NCBI GenBank assembly: GCA_934358675.1
Contig: CAKRKX010000013.1
Coordinates: 1 to 36,318, forward strand
DNA length: 36,318 nt
DNA from: an uncultured Agathobacter sp.
GTDB lineage: Bacteria; Bacillota; Clostridia; Lachnospirales; Lachnospiraceae
Reading direction: 5' to 3'
Positions 1 to 9,011 of this stretch are shown here, one piece after another. Position 1 is the first letter of the stretch. Each line of letters begins with the position of its first letter. The notes under the pieces were generated by a model, which worked only from the letters and a program-made list of their open reading frames with translations, made no database searches and was not told the DNA's origin. The position numbers were made by a program, and so were the translations under genes.

Positions 1-778
1 GTGCCGCACAGACATCGATAATATAATCATCCTTCTTCGGGTCTGCCTCATGTGCAACCGTCATGGAACTGATGTCCTGCACATAAAACCAGCCGTCCTG
101 AAAGCTTCCGAGTCCCGCCAGATAATCAAATCCGGACAGCGCGAACGCATACGGGATTCCTTCGATGGCATCCACCGTCACGCCCTCCTGACTCAGGCGG
201 TTCTTCAACTCTTCCGGTGTACATTTCTGCGTATTCGCGCGCACCGTGATCTTCGCCGGCTGCATGAATGCCTCCAGCATCTTTCCGGTCACATCCTTGC
301 CGTAATCAGCATTCCAGCTGTCAATGATCCACTCCGGAACCGAATAGCGCACGCTCTCATTCGGAAATGTCACATCCTTCCAGCCTCTTGCAACGCTTCT
401 GAGAACCCCGTTCACAAAGCCGGATAACCCGGAAAATCCGCGTTTTCTGGCAAGCTTGACTGCCTCGTTGCACACAGCGGAATCCGGCACACCGTCCATA
501 TACATGATCTGATAAACGCTAAGGCGCATCAGCTCACGGATAAGTGGCTTCATCTTTTTTACTTTCGTTTTCGAGAACTGATCGATCACAAAGTCGAGCG
601 TCAGCATGCGCTCGATCGTGCCCTCCGTCAGTCTTGTGAGGAAGGCTCTCTCCTGCTTCGACAGATACTGGTACTTGTCCAGTACATCGCGGAGCACAAG
701 GTGGCTGTACTGCCCGTCGCGGTCGATCGAAAGGAGCATGTCCAGCGCCAGTTCTCTTGTATTTGTGCTGTTAGTCAC
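1..778 (-). CDS. rsmB: 16S rRNA (cytosine-5)-methyltransferase RsmB, N-terminal part, cut by window edge
   Basis: RsmB (Sun/Fmu) methylates C967 of 16S rRNA using SAM. The visible 259 codons hold the N-terminal NusB-like RNA-binding domain (roughly residues 5-135, with the typical stretches ELALDMLL, AFLTRLTEGT and SAVCNEAVKLAR, then GFVNGVLR) and the start of the Rossmann methyltransferase domain, breaking off at DVCAA, just where the family has the SAM-binding DxCAAPGGK motif. The catalytic cysteines lie outside the window. I chose the GTG at 778 because GGAGG sits 8 bases before it and no ATG fits. The start lies inside the last codons of the Zn-peptidase gene (8-base overlap), so it is translationally coupled and last in the visible part of the priA operon. 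Confidence 0.9.
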   Translation of the reverse strand, partial: MTNSTNTRELALDMLLSIDRDGQYSHLVLRDVLDKYQYLSKQERAFLTRLTEGTIERMLTLDFVIDQFSKTKVKKMKPLIRELMRLSVYQIMYMDGVPDSAVCNEAVKLARKRGFSGLSGFVNGVLRSVARGWKDVTFPNESVRYSVPEWIIDSWNADYGKDVTGKMLEAFMQPAKITVRANTQKCTPEELKNRLSQEGVTVDAIEGIPYAFALSGFDYLAGLGSFQDGWFYVQDISSMTVAHEADPKKDDYIIDVCAA

Positions 779-1469
779 GGTCTCTTCCTCCAAAAAGCAG
801 GATAATTCGAAGCAGCTGTAAGATGGCTGCTGCCGCACTTGCCACATAGGTGAGCGCCGCGGCGGTCAGCACTTTTCTCGTTCCGTTTAACTCGTTTTCC
901 CCAAGGATTCCCTGAGAACGCAGCATCATCATCGCTCTTCTCGACGCATCAAACTCCACCGGAAGTGTGATGAGCTGAAAGATAACCGCAAACGAAAACA
1001 GAATGATTCCGATATCAATGATCATCATGGATGAGCGATTATTCATCAAAGCTCCGATAATGATCACCGGCCACGCGAGCATGGAACCGAAATTGGCGAT
1101 CGGAACAAAAGCACTGCGCAGCTTAAGCGGCACATAGCCTCTCGCATGCTGGATGGCATGCCCGCACTCATGGGCTGCAACACCGACTGCAGCAACCGAT
1201 GTCTCATTGCACACGGAATCCGACAGATTCAGTGTCTTGTTTGCCGGATTGTAATGGTCGGTCAGATTTCCCGACACACGACGGATCTGTACATCATTGA
1301 GGCCCGCCGCCTGTAAAATACGCTGTGCCGCCTGTGCGCCGGTCATGCCGGACATACTGCGGTAACGCGAATATTTGTTGAACGTCGTCTTCACTCTTGC
1401 GGATGCGATCATACAGATGATGGCTCCGATAATGACTAAAATGTAGGTACTGTCCCAATATAAATACAT
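771..1469 (-). CDS. membrane zinc metallopeptidase, YugP family (Zn_peptidase_2)
   Basis: A 232-residue integral membrane protein with an HECGH zinc-binding/catalytic motif near residue 100, preceded by a first TM segment (about 5-25) and followed by hydrophobic segments around 125-165 and 205-230. This matches the YugP-like neutral zinc peptidase family (PF04298), whose substrates are not known. An in-frame ATG five codons upstream exists, but the ATG at 1469 follows AGGAG with a 5-base spacer, so it is preferred. It sits 18 bases after fmt and overlaps the rsmB start, a neighbourhood common in Lachnospiraceae translation/replication operons. A role in membrane protein quality control is only inference. 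Confidence 0.85.
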   Translation of the reverse strand: MYLYWDSTYILVIIGAIICMIASARVKTTFNKYSRYRSMSGMTGAQAAQRILQAAGLNDVQIRRVSGNLTDHYNPANKTLNLSDSVCNETSVAAVGVAAHECGHAIQHARGYVPLKLRSAFVPIANFGSMLAWPVIIIGALMNNRSSMMIIDIGIILFSFAVIFQLITLPVEFDASRRAMMMLRSQGILGENELNGTRKVLTAAALTYVASAAAAILQLLRIILLFGGRDRD

Positions 1470-1487
1470 AGCCGCTCCTTTCAAAAA

Positions 1488-2417
1488 CTATGCGAAGAAG
1501 GTTCCTTCTTCCACCTGATTTCCGCGCAGGAATGCATCCGCCTCCATACGCTTTTTGCCCTCAAGCTGTACCTCAAGTAACGCAAGCTGTCCGGCTCCGG
1601 TCTGCACGATCAGATCATGCTTATCGGCACGGATGATACAGCCCGGCTGATAGTCGCTGTCCTCAGCGACAACTTTCGCTTTCCAGATCTTGAATGTCTT
1701 ATTGTTTAAGTGTGTGTAGGCACTCGGCCACGGATTAAGACCACGGATCAGGCGCTCGATCTCTACCGCCGGCTTTTTCCAGTCGATATTACCCAGTTCC
1801 TTTGTAATCATTGATGTGTGGGTGCTCATCTCGTTGTTCTGCGGTGTGAAAGTCGCGGTGCCTTTTTCGAGCATATCCATCGTCTCGACGCAAAGCTTCG
1901 CTCCGACATCCGCCAGCTTGTCAAACAGACTTCCACCCGTCTCGTCCTCCGCCACACGCACCTCGCGCTTGGCGATCATATCGCCGGTGTCAAGTCCCAC
2001 ATCCATGCGCATCGTTGTCACGCCGGTGATCTCGTCACCGTTAATGACCGCCCACTGGATCGGTGCCGCACCGCGGTACTTAGGAAGCAGCGACGCATGT
2101 ACGTTCACACAGCCGTAGCGCGGCATATCGAGGATGCTCTTCGGCAGGATCTGTCCGAACGCAGCCACAATGATAATATCCGCGTTGTACTTCTTCAAAT
2201 ATTCCACATTCGCATCATCCCTTATGCGCTTCGGCTGAAATACTTCAATATCATGTTCTAAAGCACACTCTTTGACCGGCGGAAACTGCATCGCTTTGCC
2301 TCTTCCCTTCGGCTTATCCGGCTGCGTGACAACAAGCACGACCTCGTGTCCCGCGCGGATGATCTCCTCGAGTGTACCCACCGCAAAGTCCGGTGTTCCC
2401 ATAAATATTACTCTCAT
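1488..2417 (-). CDS. fmt: methionyl-tRNA formyltransferase
   Basis: Fmt transfers a formyl group from 10-formyl-THF to initiator Met-tRNA, allowing translation initiation. The 309-residue product starts MRVIFMGTPDFAV, the usual Fmt N-terminus, and carries the formyltransferase signature NVHASLLPKYRGAAPIQWA (catalytic Asn and His) followed by VGLDTGDM with the catalytic Asp. The C-terminal domain (about 205-309) is the OB-fold that contacts tRNA. The ORF is open nine codons further upstream, but the ATG at 2417 gives the family-standard N-terminus and lies one base after the def stop, so fmt and def are coupled. Pairing with deformylase is functionally logical: one adds the formyl group, the other removes it. 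Confidence 0.96.
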   Translation of the reverse strand: MRVIFMGTPDFAVGTLEEIIRAGHEVVLVVTQPDKPKGRGKAMQFPPVKECALEHDIEVFQPKRIRDDANVEYLKKYNADIIIVAAFGQILPKSILDMPRYGCVNVHASLLPKYRGAAPIQWAVINGDEITGVTTMRMDVGLDTGDMIAKREVRVAEDETGGSLFDKLADVGAKLCVETMDMLEKGTATFTPQNNEMSTHTSMITKELGNIDWKKPAVEIERLIRGLNPWPSAYTHLNNKTFKIWKAKVVAEDSDYQPGCIIRADKHDLIVQTGAGQLALLEVQLEGKKRMEADAFLRGNQVEEGTFFA

Positions 2418-2418
2418 A

Positions 2419-2901
2419 TTATTCGTCTTCACCTTCCTCTTCATACGTCACTTCGTGAAGCGGTCCCTCAACTTTTTCTACATATAAATGACCATCTAAG
2501 TGATCGAACTCGTGACACATTGCGCGGGCAAAAAGCTCCGTTCCCTCAACGATACACTCGTTCATATCCAGATCATAGTATTTTGCTTTCACATAATTCG
2601 GTCTTGTCACAGTTCCTGCCTTGCCCGGAACGCTTAAGCATCCCTCGTCTCCGGTCTGCTCGCCGGAACTCTCGATGATCTCCGGATTGATCATAATATA
2701 CGGACCCTCACCGACATCAATGACAACAAGTCTCTTTAAGATTCCAACCTGCGGTGCGGCAAGACCGACGCCGTTCGCCTTGTACATGGTCTCTACCATA
2801 TCTTCTGCCAGTGTGCGGATTCTCGGTGTCACCTCCGCGATCGGACGACATACTTTCTCAAGTACTTCGTCTCCCTGTGTTCTGATTGTTCTAAGTGCCA
2901 T
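2419..2901 (-). CDS. def: peptide deformylase
   Basis: Removes the N-formyl group from nascent proteins. The 160-residue protein has all three deformylase motifs in order: GVGLAAPQVG (about 44-53), EGCLSVPG (Cys metal ligand, about 86-93) and HEFDHLDG (two His ligands and the catalytic Glu, about 129-136). The acidic C-terminal tail (EEEGEDE) is typical of the shorter type 1 enzymes. It lies 12 bases after priA and one base before fmt in the same operon. Nothing is missing or odd. Confidence 0.97.
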   Translation of the reverse strand: MALRTIRTQGDEVLEKVCRPIAEVTPRIRTLAEDMVETMYKANGVGLAAPQVGILKRLVVIDVGEGPYIMINPEIIESSGEQTGDEGCLSVPGKAGTVTRPNYVKAKYYDLDMNECIVEGTELFARAMCHEFDHLDGHLYVEKVEGPLHEVTYEEEGEDE

Positions 2902-2913
2902 AATTTTTACCTC

Positions 2914-5145
2914 CTAAAATCCGCTTGCCGGATTGAAATCAAATTGAATTGTTACTTTGGAAAAGGCGTTCGTCTTCTTGCCGAACTGCTCGAGCGCATC
3001 CTTAAGCGCCACGAGTGTTGCGTAAGCCGCCGCCTTCATATATACCATCTTGCGATATACGTCATTGACCTTCGCCACGGCTGCATCCGCCGGTCCCACC
3101 ACAAGCACGCGTCTTCCGCTCCTTGTGATCGCCGACTGCACCTTCTGTGCGATCAACTCCGCCGTCTGCGCAACGATCTGCTCATTCTCGCCCATACAGT
3201 GCACAACCAGAAGATTTGCCACCGGCGGGTAGTTCATCATACTACGGTACGCGATCTCCTGCTCGTAAAAGACCTCATAATCCTGCTTTTTTGCCGTCTG
3301 TATCGCAAAATGCTCCGGATCGTAGGTCTGTATGATCGCCTGCCCCGGCTTCTTTCCACGTCCCGCACGTCCTACTGCCTGCGTCAGAAGCTGAAATGTG
3401 CGCTCCGATGCGTGGAAATCCGCCACTCTAAGCGACATATCCGCTGCGAGCACGCCGACGAGCGTTACATTCGCAAAGTCATGTCCCTTGACGATCATCT
3501 GTGTTCCGATAAGGATATCCGCCTCCCGATTGGCAAATGCCTGCAGGATCTTCTCGTACGAGTCCTTCGTCCTCGTCGTGTCGTAATCCATGCGCAGCAC
3601 TCTCGCCTGCGGGAACCTCTGCTTCACCATCGCTTCGATCTTCTGCGTTCCCGCCTTGAATCCGCCGAGGTACTTGCTGCCGCACGACGGACAGACTTTC
3701 GGCTGCGGTTCCTCGTAGCCGCAGTAGTGGCAGACCATCCTGCCACCGGCATGCTGGCTGAGTGATACATCGCAATGAGGACATTTTACCACATATCCGC
3801 AAGCTCTGCATGAAATAAATCCGGATACACCTCTCCGATTGAGAAAAAGCATGGTCTGCTCACCTTTTTCAAGGCGTTCTTCCATCAGTTCCTGCAACCG
3901 CATGCTTAGAATGGAGCGGTTGCCCTCACGCAGCTCTTCTCTTAAGTCTACGACCTCACATTCCGGAAGTCCCTTGTCCTCCACACGTTTTTTTAATTCC
4001 AGTAATTTATAATTTCCGATTTTTGCCTGATAGTAGCTTTCCACGGACGGCGTTGCCGAACCGAGCACGACGCTCGCCTGATTGACTCTCGCCCGCTCGA
4101 TCGCCACCTCTCTCGCATGATAGCGCGGCGCATTCTCACTCTTATAGGACGTCTCATGTTCCTCGTCGATAATGATCAGCCCCAGCCTCTCAAACGGTGT
4201 AAAAAGCGCCGAACGCGGTCCGATCATAATATCGATATCACCCGCTTTTGCGCGCTCAAACTGGTCATATCGCTCGCCCTGCGAGAGCCTTGAATTCATA
4301 ATCGATACCCGATCCCCGAACCGGTTATAAAAGCGCATCACAGTCTGGTACGTGAGTGCGATCTCCGGAATCAGCACGATCACCTGCTTTCCCTGTTCGA
4401 GCACATGCGCGATCAGCTCCATATACACTTCGGTCTTGCCGCTTCCGGTCACGCCTTTGAGCAGATAGGTCTGCCGCCTTCCTGCATCCCAGTCGCTTAC
4501 GACTTCATCGACCACGCTCTGCTGTTCTTCGTTCAGTTGTAATCGATACTCGTTCTGCGACAGATGTGCCACCGGATTCCGGTAGCTTGTCGAGGACTCA
4601 ATCAGCACGATGCCCTGCTCGGACATACCTTTGATCGTTGCCGCCGACACGTTCAGTTTCTGCGTCACGATCGCATAATCGATCTGTTCTTCCTCGATCA
4701 GTTCGCGAAGCAGTCTCGCCTTGGCAGTATAATGCTTCGCCTCGAAAAGTGCAAGTTTCTGTATCGCCTCATCCTTTGGGATGCCAAGCTTTACACTTCT
4801 CTTTTCAATCTGCTTCGTCTGTTTCTTGATCGGCAGCACCGTCTTTAATGCCTGATTCATCGTTGAACCATAGTTCTTTCGCATCCATCCCGCCAATGCG
4901 ATCAGCTGCGATTCGATCGGGATACTTCCTTTATGAACAGCGATCAGATTCTTTATTTTCACGACATCGAACTCCGCCTCGTCCGTAACTTCGATGACGT
5001 AGCCGGTCAGAGTGCGGCTCCCGAACGGGATGTCAACCTGCACGCCCGGCTGTATCATCTCCTCCATACCCTCCGGGATCCGATACTGAAACGTCTTATC
5101 CAATTTATCCAGCGAGATGTCCACGATCACATTCGCGTACGCCAC
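2914..5145 (-). CDS. priA: primosomal protein N' / replication restart helicase PriA
   Basis: PriA is the 3'-5' superfamily 2 helicase that reloads the replisome at stalled forks. The 743 residues show the N-terminal DNA 3'-end-binding domain (about 1-100, YANVIVDISLDKLDKTFQYR), Walker A GVTGSGKT at 231-238, DEEH at 327-330, a GSATPS motif, a zinc-binding insert with eight cysteines as four CxxC pairs (SCRACGY, KCPHCD, VCHYCGY, VCPSCG, about 445-500), then the C-terminal helicase lobe with GTQMIVKGHDF and QAVGRAGR. The start is GTG, with AAGGAGG seven bases upstream. The first about eight codons and the RBS form the outer end of the long inverted repeat described at 5122-5930. First gene of the priA-def-fmt-peptidase-rsmB operon. 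Confidence 0.97.
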   Translation of the reverse strand: MAYANVIVDISLDKLDKTFQYRIPEGMEEMIQPGVQVDIPFGSRTLTGYVIEVTDEAEFDVVKIKNLIAVHKGSIPIESQLIALAGWMRKNYGSTMNQALKTVLPIKKQTKQIEKRSVKLGIPKDEAIQKLALFEAKHYTAKARLLRELIEEEQIDYAIVTQKLNVSAATIKGMSEQGIVLIESSTSYRNPVAHLSQNEYRLQLNEEQQSVVDEVVSDWDAGRRQTYLLKGVTGSGKTEVYMELIAHVLEQGKQVIVLIPEIALTYQTVMRFYNRFGDRVSIMNSRLSQGERYDQFERAKAGDIDIMIGPRSALFTPFERLGLIIIDEEHETSYKSENAPRYHAREVAIERARVNQASVVLGSATPSVESYYQAKIGNYKLLELKKRVEDKGLPECEVVDLREELREGNRSILSMRLQELMEERLEKGEQTMLFLNRRGVSGFISCRACGYVVKCPHCDVSLSQHAGGRMVCHYCGYEEPQPKVCPSCGSKYLGGFKAGTQKIEAMVKQRFPQARVLRMDYDTTRTKDSYEKILQAFANREADILIGTQMIVKGHDFANVTLVGVLAADMSLRVADFHASERTFQLLTQAVGRAGRGKKPGQAIIQTYDPEHFAIQTAKKQDYEVFYEQEIAYRSMMNYPPVANLLVVHCMGENEQIVAQTAELIAQKVQSAITRSGRRVLVVGPADAAVAKVNDVYRKMVYMKAAAYATLVALKDALEQFGKKTNAFSKVTIQFDFNPASGF

Positions 5146-5930
5146 ACGCTCACCTCCTTTTCCTCTATTTTTTCTGTTAATTTTGCCCGCTTGCCGGGGC
5201 GGTTCCCGCCCATCGGTTTGCCCCCTGATCTCAAAATCAGAAGCAGTGGCTTACCGAATCGGATAACCGCTCTAAAATTTAAACGAAAGAATTTTTAATC
5301 AGCAGGGTCACAGGTCTTTGGCAAACTCGGTTTTAGACAGAATTGCTGAATTTTCCAGCAGTGCGCGTTTCCCTTAATTTTTGTGTACGACAACGTTTGA
5401 ACCATTCCGCGGCGGTGTCCGCCGGACACAGATGCGCTCGCGATTTTTAGCCTGCCTAAATGGACGTCCTCAGGAAGTCGTTATGAGCCGCCGCGACCAA
5501 ACTCGCTTCGTGTTTATCGGAACGCCACCATGCTGTGTTGCTCACAAACATGTGGTCCAGCGGCGGCACGTTTCCTTCGAACGTCCATTAAGGCAGACAC
5601 AAAATCACTCGGACGCAGTCTGTGTCCCGGCGAACAGCCGCCTTCGGAATTGTCCAAACTTTGGCGGACATAAATCATAGAAAAAGGGAAACGTGCATTG
5701 CGGAAAATTCCCAATTCTGGATAACTAGAGTTTGCCGAAGACCTGCGAGCCTGCGATAAAAATTCGTTGGTTTCCAATAAAGTAAGGCGGTTATCCGGCT
5801 GGGTAAGCCACTCTGCACATTCCGCAATCAGGGGGCAAACCGACGGGCAGAAACAGCCCCGGCAAGCGCCCCGAAAATTGCCTGAAAAATGCACAACTAT
5901 GAGGTGAGCGTGTGGCGCGAAAGGATCGTG
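5122..5930. repeat. giant imperfect inverted repeat filling the cobA-hemD/priA gap
   Basis: The 482 bases upstream of priA and their surroundings fold back on themselves around a centre near 5526. Matching blocks, left with right (reverse complement): CACGATC at 5123-5129 with 5924-5930; CCACACGCTCACCTC at 5142-5156 with 5901-5915; CGCTTGCCGGGGC at 5188-5200 with 5856-5868; TCGGTTTGCCCCCTGAT at 5213-5229 with 5827-5843; AGTGGCTTACC at 5245-5255 with 5802-5812; GGATAACCGC at 5261-5270 with 5787-5796; 5311-5328 with 5728-5745 (17 of 18); CGTTTCCCTT at 5366-5375 with 5684-5693; 5452-5467 with 5581-5596 (15 of 16); GCCGCCGC at 5487-5494 with 5560-5567. Only about 60 bases at the centre lack clear pairing. 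The blocks stay in order with small indels. ORFs of 99-126 codons inside are composed of repeat sequence and carry no recognisable domain. Confidence 0.9.
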
Positions 5931-7414
5931 TGCACCATCGCCTCGTAGGTACTTGCGGAAGACTCCACCGTATCAAGGATTCCAAAGGATTCGAGTTTCT
6001 GCCTGCACTTCGGTCCGATGGCATAGACATCCATCTTACGTTTGCCGTACAGCCAGTTTCGTCGCGTCTCACCTGATAAGAAACGCTCCGCGGAAGATGC
6101 ACAGGTAAAGAGGATTCCGTCATAGGTGATATCCTCGTCCATCCAGTCGTCGGATAACGGAACTTCCACATTCTCGTAGACGTTCATCCGTCCGTAACTG
6201 CAGATGGTGACAAGCGAATCCGCGAGGAATTCGTCTGCATTCTTTGCGGTCGGATGCCATAAGGTCACATTGTGGAACGGGTCGTTACCGTAGGTGGTAT
6301 TGATGTATGTTTTCAGTTCGGCTGCCAAAGACTCACTGTTGTAATGCTCCGGCACAAAGTCCGCCCGAAGTCCGTATTCACTCAGTTTCTGTGCCGTCTT
6401 CTCTCCGATGGCGATCAGCTTTACATGCGATAGTGCACGCACATCCAGCTTCGATGCAAACAGATTTTTCATAAAGTATGTAACACCGTTTTTGCTTGTA
6501 AAGAGAAGCAGATCCACGGATGCCAGTTCTTCCCTGCGGTACAGCGAAGGAATCCACTCGATGCGTCCAAGCTGTAATTCCCGCACAAACGCCCCTTTGC
6601 CACGCAGCGATTCCGCCAGCTTCGACGGCTCGCTTCCGATTTTCGGAACCAGATAATGCTCGCCCCAAAGCGGCTGTTTTTCGTAAAAATTTAATTTTTC
6701 GCGGAGTGCCACCACATTGCCGACCACGATCATCGCCGGAGAAGTGAGTCCTTCCTCGGCGACACGATCTGCGATATCGGTCAGATTTCCGATACACGTC
6801 TTCTGCTGCGGCGTTGTCGCATGCGAGATGACCGCAACCGCTGTCATCGGATTGCGTCCGGCTGCAAGAAGTCCCTCTGCGATCTCCGCCACTTTGCTGA
6901 GTCCCATCAGAAAGATCAGTGTCTCCGCCGGATCGGTCATCGATGCAAAATCCATATCCGTCGTCTCATCGCGTCGGTTGTGTGCCGTGATCACACGAAA
7001 TGAAGTTGCCACTCCGCGATGCGTAACCGGAATCCCCGCATAAGCGGCTCCTGCGATCGCGGAAGTTACCCCCGGCACCACAACAAAGGAGATGCCATGC
7101 TCGCGAAGGAACATGCCTTCCTCTCCGCCGCGCCCGAATACATAGACATCACCACCCTTAAGGCGGACAACGCAGCCATATTCTTTCGCCTTGCGGACAA
7201 GAAGCGCGTTGATCTCTTCCTGCGGCAGCGTGTGATGGCGGTCTGCCTTGCCGACATAGATACACTCACAGTCTTCCCTTGCATTCGCTAAAAGTTCCGG
7301 CGATGCAAGCCTGTCATATATGATGCAGTCTGCTTTTTGCAGAAGCTGCATACCTTTTTGCGTGATCAGTCCCGGATCTCCCGGTCCTGCCCCTACCAGA
7401 TATACGATTCCCAC
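5897..7414 (-). CDS. cobA-hemD: uroporphyrinogen-III C-methyltransferase / uroporphyrinogen-III synthase fusion
   Basis: A bifunctional tetrapyrrole enzyme of 505 residues. The N-terminal half (about 1-245) is a SAM-dependent CobA/SUMT: VYLVGAGPGDPGLIT at the start, RLKGGDVYVFGRGGEE and the VPGVTSAIAGAAYAGIPVTHR segment. It methylates uroporphyrinogen III at C2 and C7 to precorrin-2 (siroheme, cobalamin). The C-terminal half (about 255-505) is HemD-like (LLLFTSKNGVTYFM, AIGEKTAQKL, DGILFTCASSAERF, YAIGPKC), which closes the linear tetrapyrrole. The frame is open 39 codons further upstream, but the GTG at 7414 has AAAGGA six bases before it and gives the family N-terminus. It stands alone here without other heme or B12 genes. 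Its last roughly ten codons coincide with the outer end of the inverted repeat, so the C-terminal tail may be recently altered. Confidence 0.93.
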   Translation of the reverse strand: MGIVYLVGAGPGDPGLITQKGMQLLQKADCIIYDRLASPELLANAREDCECIYVGKADRHHTLPQEEINALLVRKAKEYGCVVRLKGGDVYVFGRGGEEGMFLREHGISFVVVPGVTSAIAGAAYAGIPVTHRGVATSFRVITAHNRRDETTDMDFASMTDPAETLIFLMGLSKVAEIAEGLLAAGRNPMTAVAVISHATTPQQKTCIGNLTDIADRVAEEGLTSPAMIVVGNVVALREKLNFYEKQPLWGEHYLVPKIGSEPSKLAESLRGKGAFVRELQLGRIEWIPSLYRREELASVDLLLFTSKNGVTYFMKNLFASKLDVRALSHVKLIAIGEKTAQKLSEYGLRADFVPEHYNSESLAAELKTYINTTYGNDPFHNVTLWHPTAKNADEFLADSLVTICSYGRMNVYENVEVPLSDDWMDEDITYDGILFTCASSAERFLSGETRRNWLYGKRKMDVYAIGPKCRQKLESFGILDTVESSASTYEAMVHTILSRHTLTS

Positions 7415-7481
7415 GGTTGTTCCTTTCCTCATACCTTTCATGCTTTTACAATCTACCATAAAAGATACCATATCTGCCCCG

Positions 7482-7527
7482 AACAAACAAGAATATCCGC
7501 CACACCGGATCCGGTGCGACGGATATT
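7482..7527 (-). terminator. intrinsic terminator of the trkA-trkH operon
   Basis: Read on the minus strand just after trkH, AATATCCG and CGGATATT form the base of a stem and the perfect 14-base palindrome CACCGGATCCGGTG forms its top; the stretch after it is T-rich (CTTGTTTGTT). It separates trkH from cobA-hemD. The U-tract is interrupted, so efficiency is uncertain. Confidence 0.75.
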
Positions 7528-7549
7528 TCAAAACATATTTTAAATTATA

Positions 7550-9004
7550 CTAACGTCTTCTCCACGTACTTGAATTCACAAGAATTAACATCGGGAAGAT
7601 CTCCAGTCGTCCCGCGAGCATGTCGAAGATCAGAATCAGCTTCGAGAACCACGAGAAGATGCCAAAATTACAGGTCGGTCCCACCATTTCCAATCCCGGT
7701 CCGATATTGTTAAAGCACGATACAACCGCAGTAAGATTCGTGGTCACAGAAAGTCCGTCAATGGATACGAGCAGAAAGCTTACCAGAATAATCACAACAT
7801 ACGCTACCAGATAGGTGTTTGTGTTTTCCAGCACATCCTCGCTGATCCTGCGCCCATTCACACGTACTACTTCCACACGGTGTGGATTGAGAACTCTCCT
7901 TGTGTTACGGCGCAGATTCTTAAGAAGAAGCAGCGCACGTCCGCATTTCAATCCGCCTCCGGTACTTCCCGCACATGCCCCCACAATCATAAGTGCAAAA
8001 AGAATTCCCTTTGAAAAGCTCGGCCACAGGTCAAAATCCGTCGTTGCAAAACCGGTCGTGGTCACAATACTGGCAACCTGGAAAGCCGCATGCCGGATCG
8101 TTTCACCGATGGTGTCATAATACCCGCGCAGATTTAAGACAATCAGCACAATACTTCCGAGAACAATCGCAAAATACATGCGAAGCTCCTCGTCCTCAAA
8201 TACGGATTTCACATGCCGGATCATAAGAAGATAATAGCAGCCAAAGTTCACACCAAAAAGCAGCATAAATACGGTGCATACATTCTGGATATACGGGCTG
8301 TAACCGGCAATACTGTCATTTTTAATACCAAATCCTCCGGTACCTGCCGTGCCCATCGCCGTACATACCGCTTCAAAAAGAGACATTCCTCCGAACAACA
8401 GGAAAATGATATTTAAAAACGTCAATAAAATGTACATCAAATACAAAATACGTGCCGTGGTGCGCATCTTCGGAACTAGCTTTCCGACGGTCGGTCCCGG
8501 GCTCTCCGCGCGCAGAAGATGCAGCGTAAAGCCGCTTCCCTTGTCGCCCCTTTCGCCCACAGCCAAAAGGAATACAAGTACACCCATTCCACCTAACCAA
8601 TGACTGAAGCTCCGCCAGTAAAGCATGCCTTTGGACAAGCCTTCCACATTCGATAAAATGGAAGCTCCGGTCGTTGTAAATCCGGACACGATCTCAAACA
8701 GCGCATCCAGGAAATTCGGGATCTCACCCGACATAAAGAAAGGCAGGCATCCCATAAGACTTAAGAATATCCAGCTCATGCCGACGCACACAAGACCTTC
8801 CCTCGCATAAAAGCGACGTACCGCGTGACGGCACAACCAATACAGGATTGCTGCCACACCGGCCGTGATCACAATAGAGAGCGCAAATCCCCAGATTGCA
8901 GGAATGTTGCGTTCCATCGTACTGATCAATAATGCAGGCAGCATAAACGCCGCCTCCACAAACAGGATCTGGGAAATAAATTTTCCCATCATTTTATAGT
9001 TCAT
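7550..9004 (-). CDS. trkH: TrkH-type potassium uptake channel subunit
   Basis: The pore-forming membrane subunit of a Trk/Ktr K+ uptake system, 484 residues with about ten or more TM segments. Four repeated pore loops with the glycine filter residues are visible: FTTTGASIL, GTAGTGGFG, VTTTGFATTDF and NNIGPGLE. The ATG at 9004 follows GAGG with a 5-base spacer; the five-codon-longer reading would overlap trkA's end. It lies 7 bases after the trkA stop, so both subunits are co-translated. The C-terminus has the usual GRLEIFPML segment followed by a short tail. A hairpin terminator follows. Confidence 0.95.
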   Translation of the reverse strand: MNYKMMGKFISQILFVEAAFMLPALLISTMERNIPAIWGFALSIVITAGVAAILYWLCRHAVRRFYAREGLVCVGMSWIFLSLMGCLPFFMSGEIPNFLDALFEIVSGFTTTGASILSNVEGLSKGMLYWRSFSHWLGGMGVLVFLLAVGERGDKGSGFTLHLLRAESPGPTVGKLVPKMRTTARILYLMYILLTFLNIIFLLFGGMSLFEAVCTAMGTAGTGGFGIKNDSIAGYSPYIQNVCTVFMLLFGVNFGCYYLLMIRHVKSVFEDEELRMYFAIVLGSIVLIVLNLRGYYDTIGETIRHAAFQVASIVTTTGFATTDFDLWPSFSKGILFALMIVGACAGSTGGGLKCGRALLLLKNLRRNTRRVLNPHRVEVVRVNGRRISEDVLENTNTYLVAYVVIILVSFLLVSIDGLSVTTNLTAVVSCFNNIGPGLEMVGPTCNFGIFSWFSKLILIFDMLAGRLEIFPMLILVNSSTWRRR

Positions 9005-9011
9005 AGCTTCC

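Noticed and set aside
2272..2678. Plus-strand ORFs opposite fmt and def, and similar shadows across the housekeeping genes.
   Set aside because: They lie antisense to clear conserved genes, without RBS or homologous features.
5381..5894. Open frames of 99 codons (plus, 5381-5680) and 126 codons (minus, 5514-5894) inside the inverted repeat.
   Set aside because: They consist of repeat sequence, lack a recognisable domain and RBS, and the matching frame of the opposite arm contains several stops.
7432..7531. A longer N-terminus for cobA-hemD.
   Set aside because: It would run through the trkH terminator hairpin, and the family start at the GTG (7414) has a better RBS.
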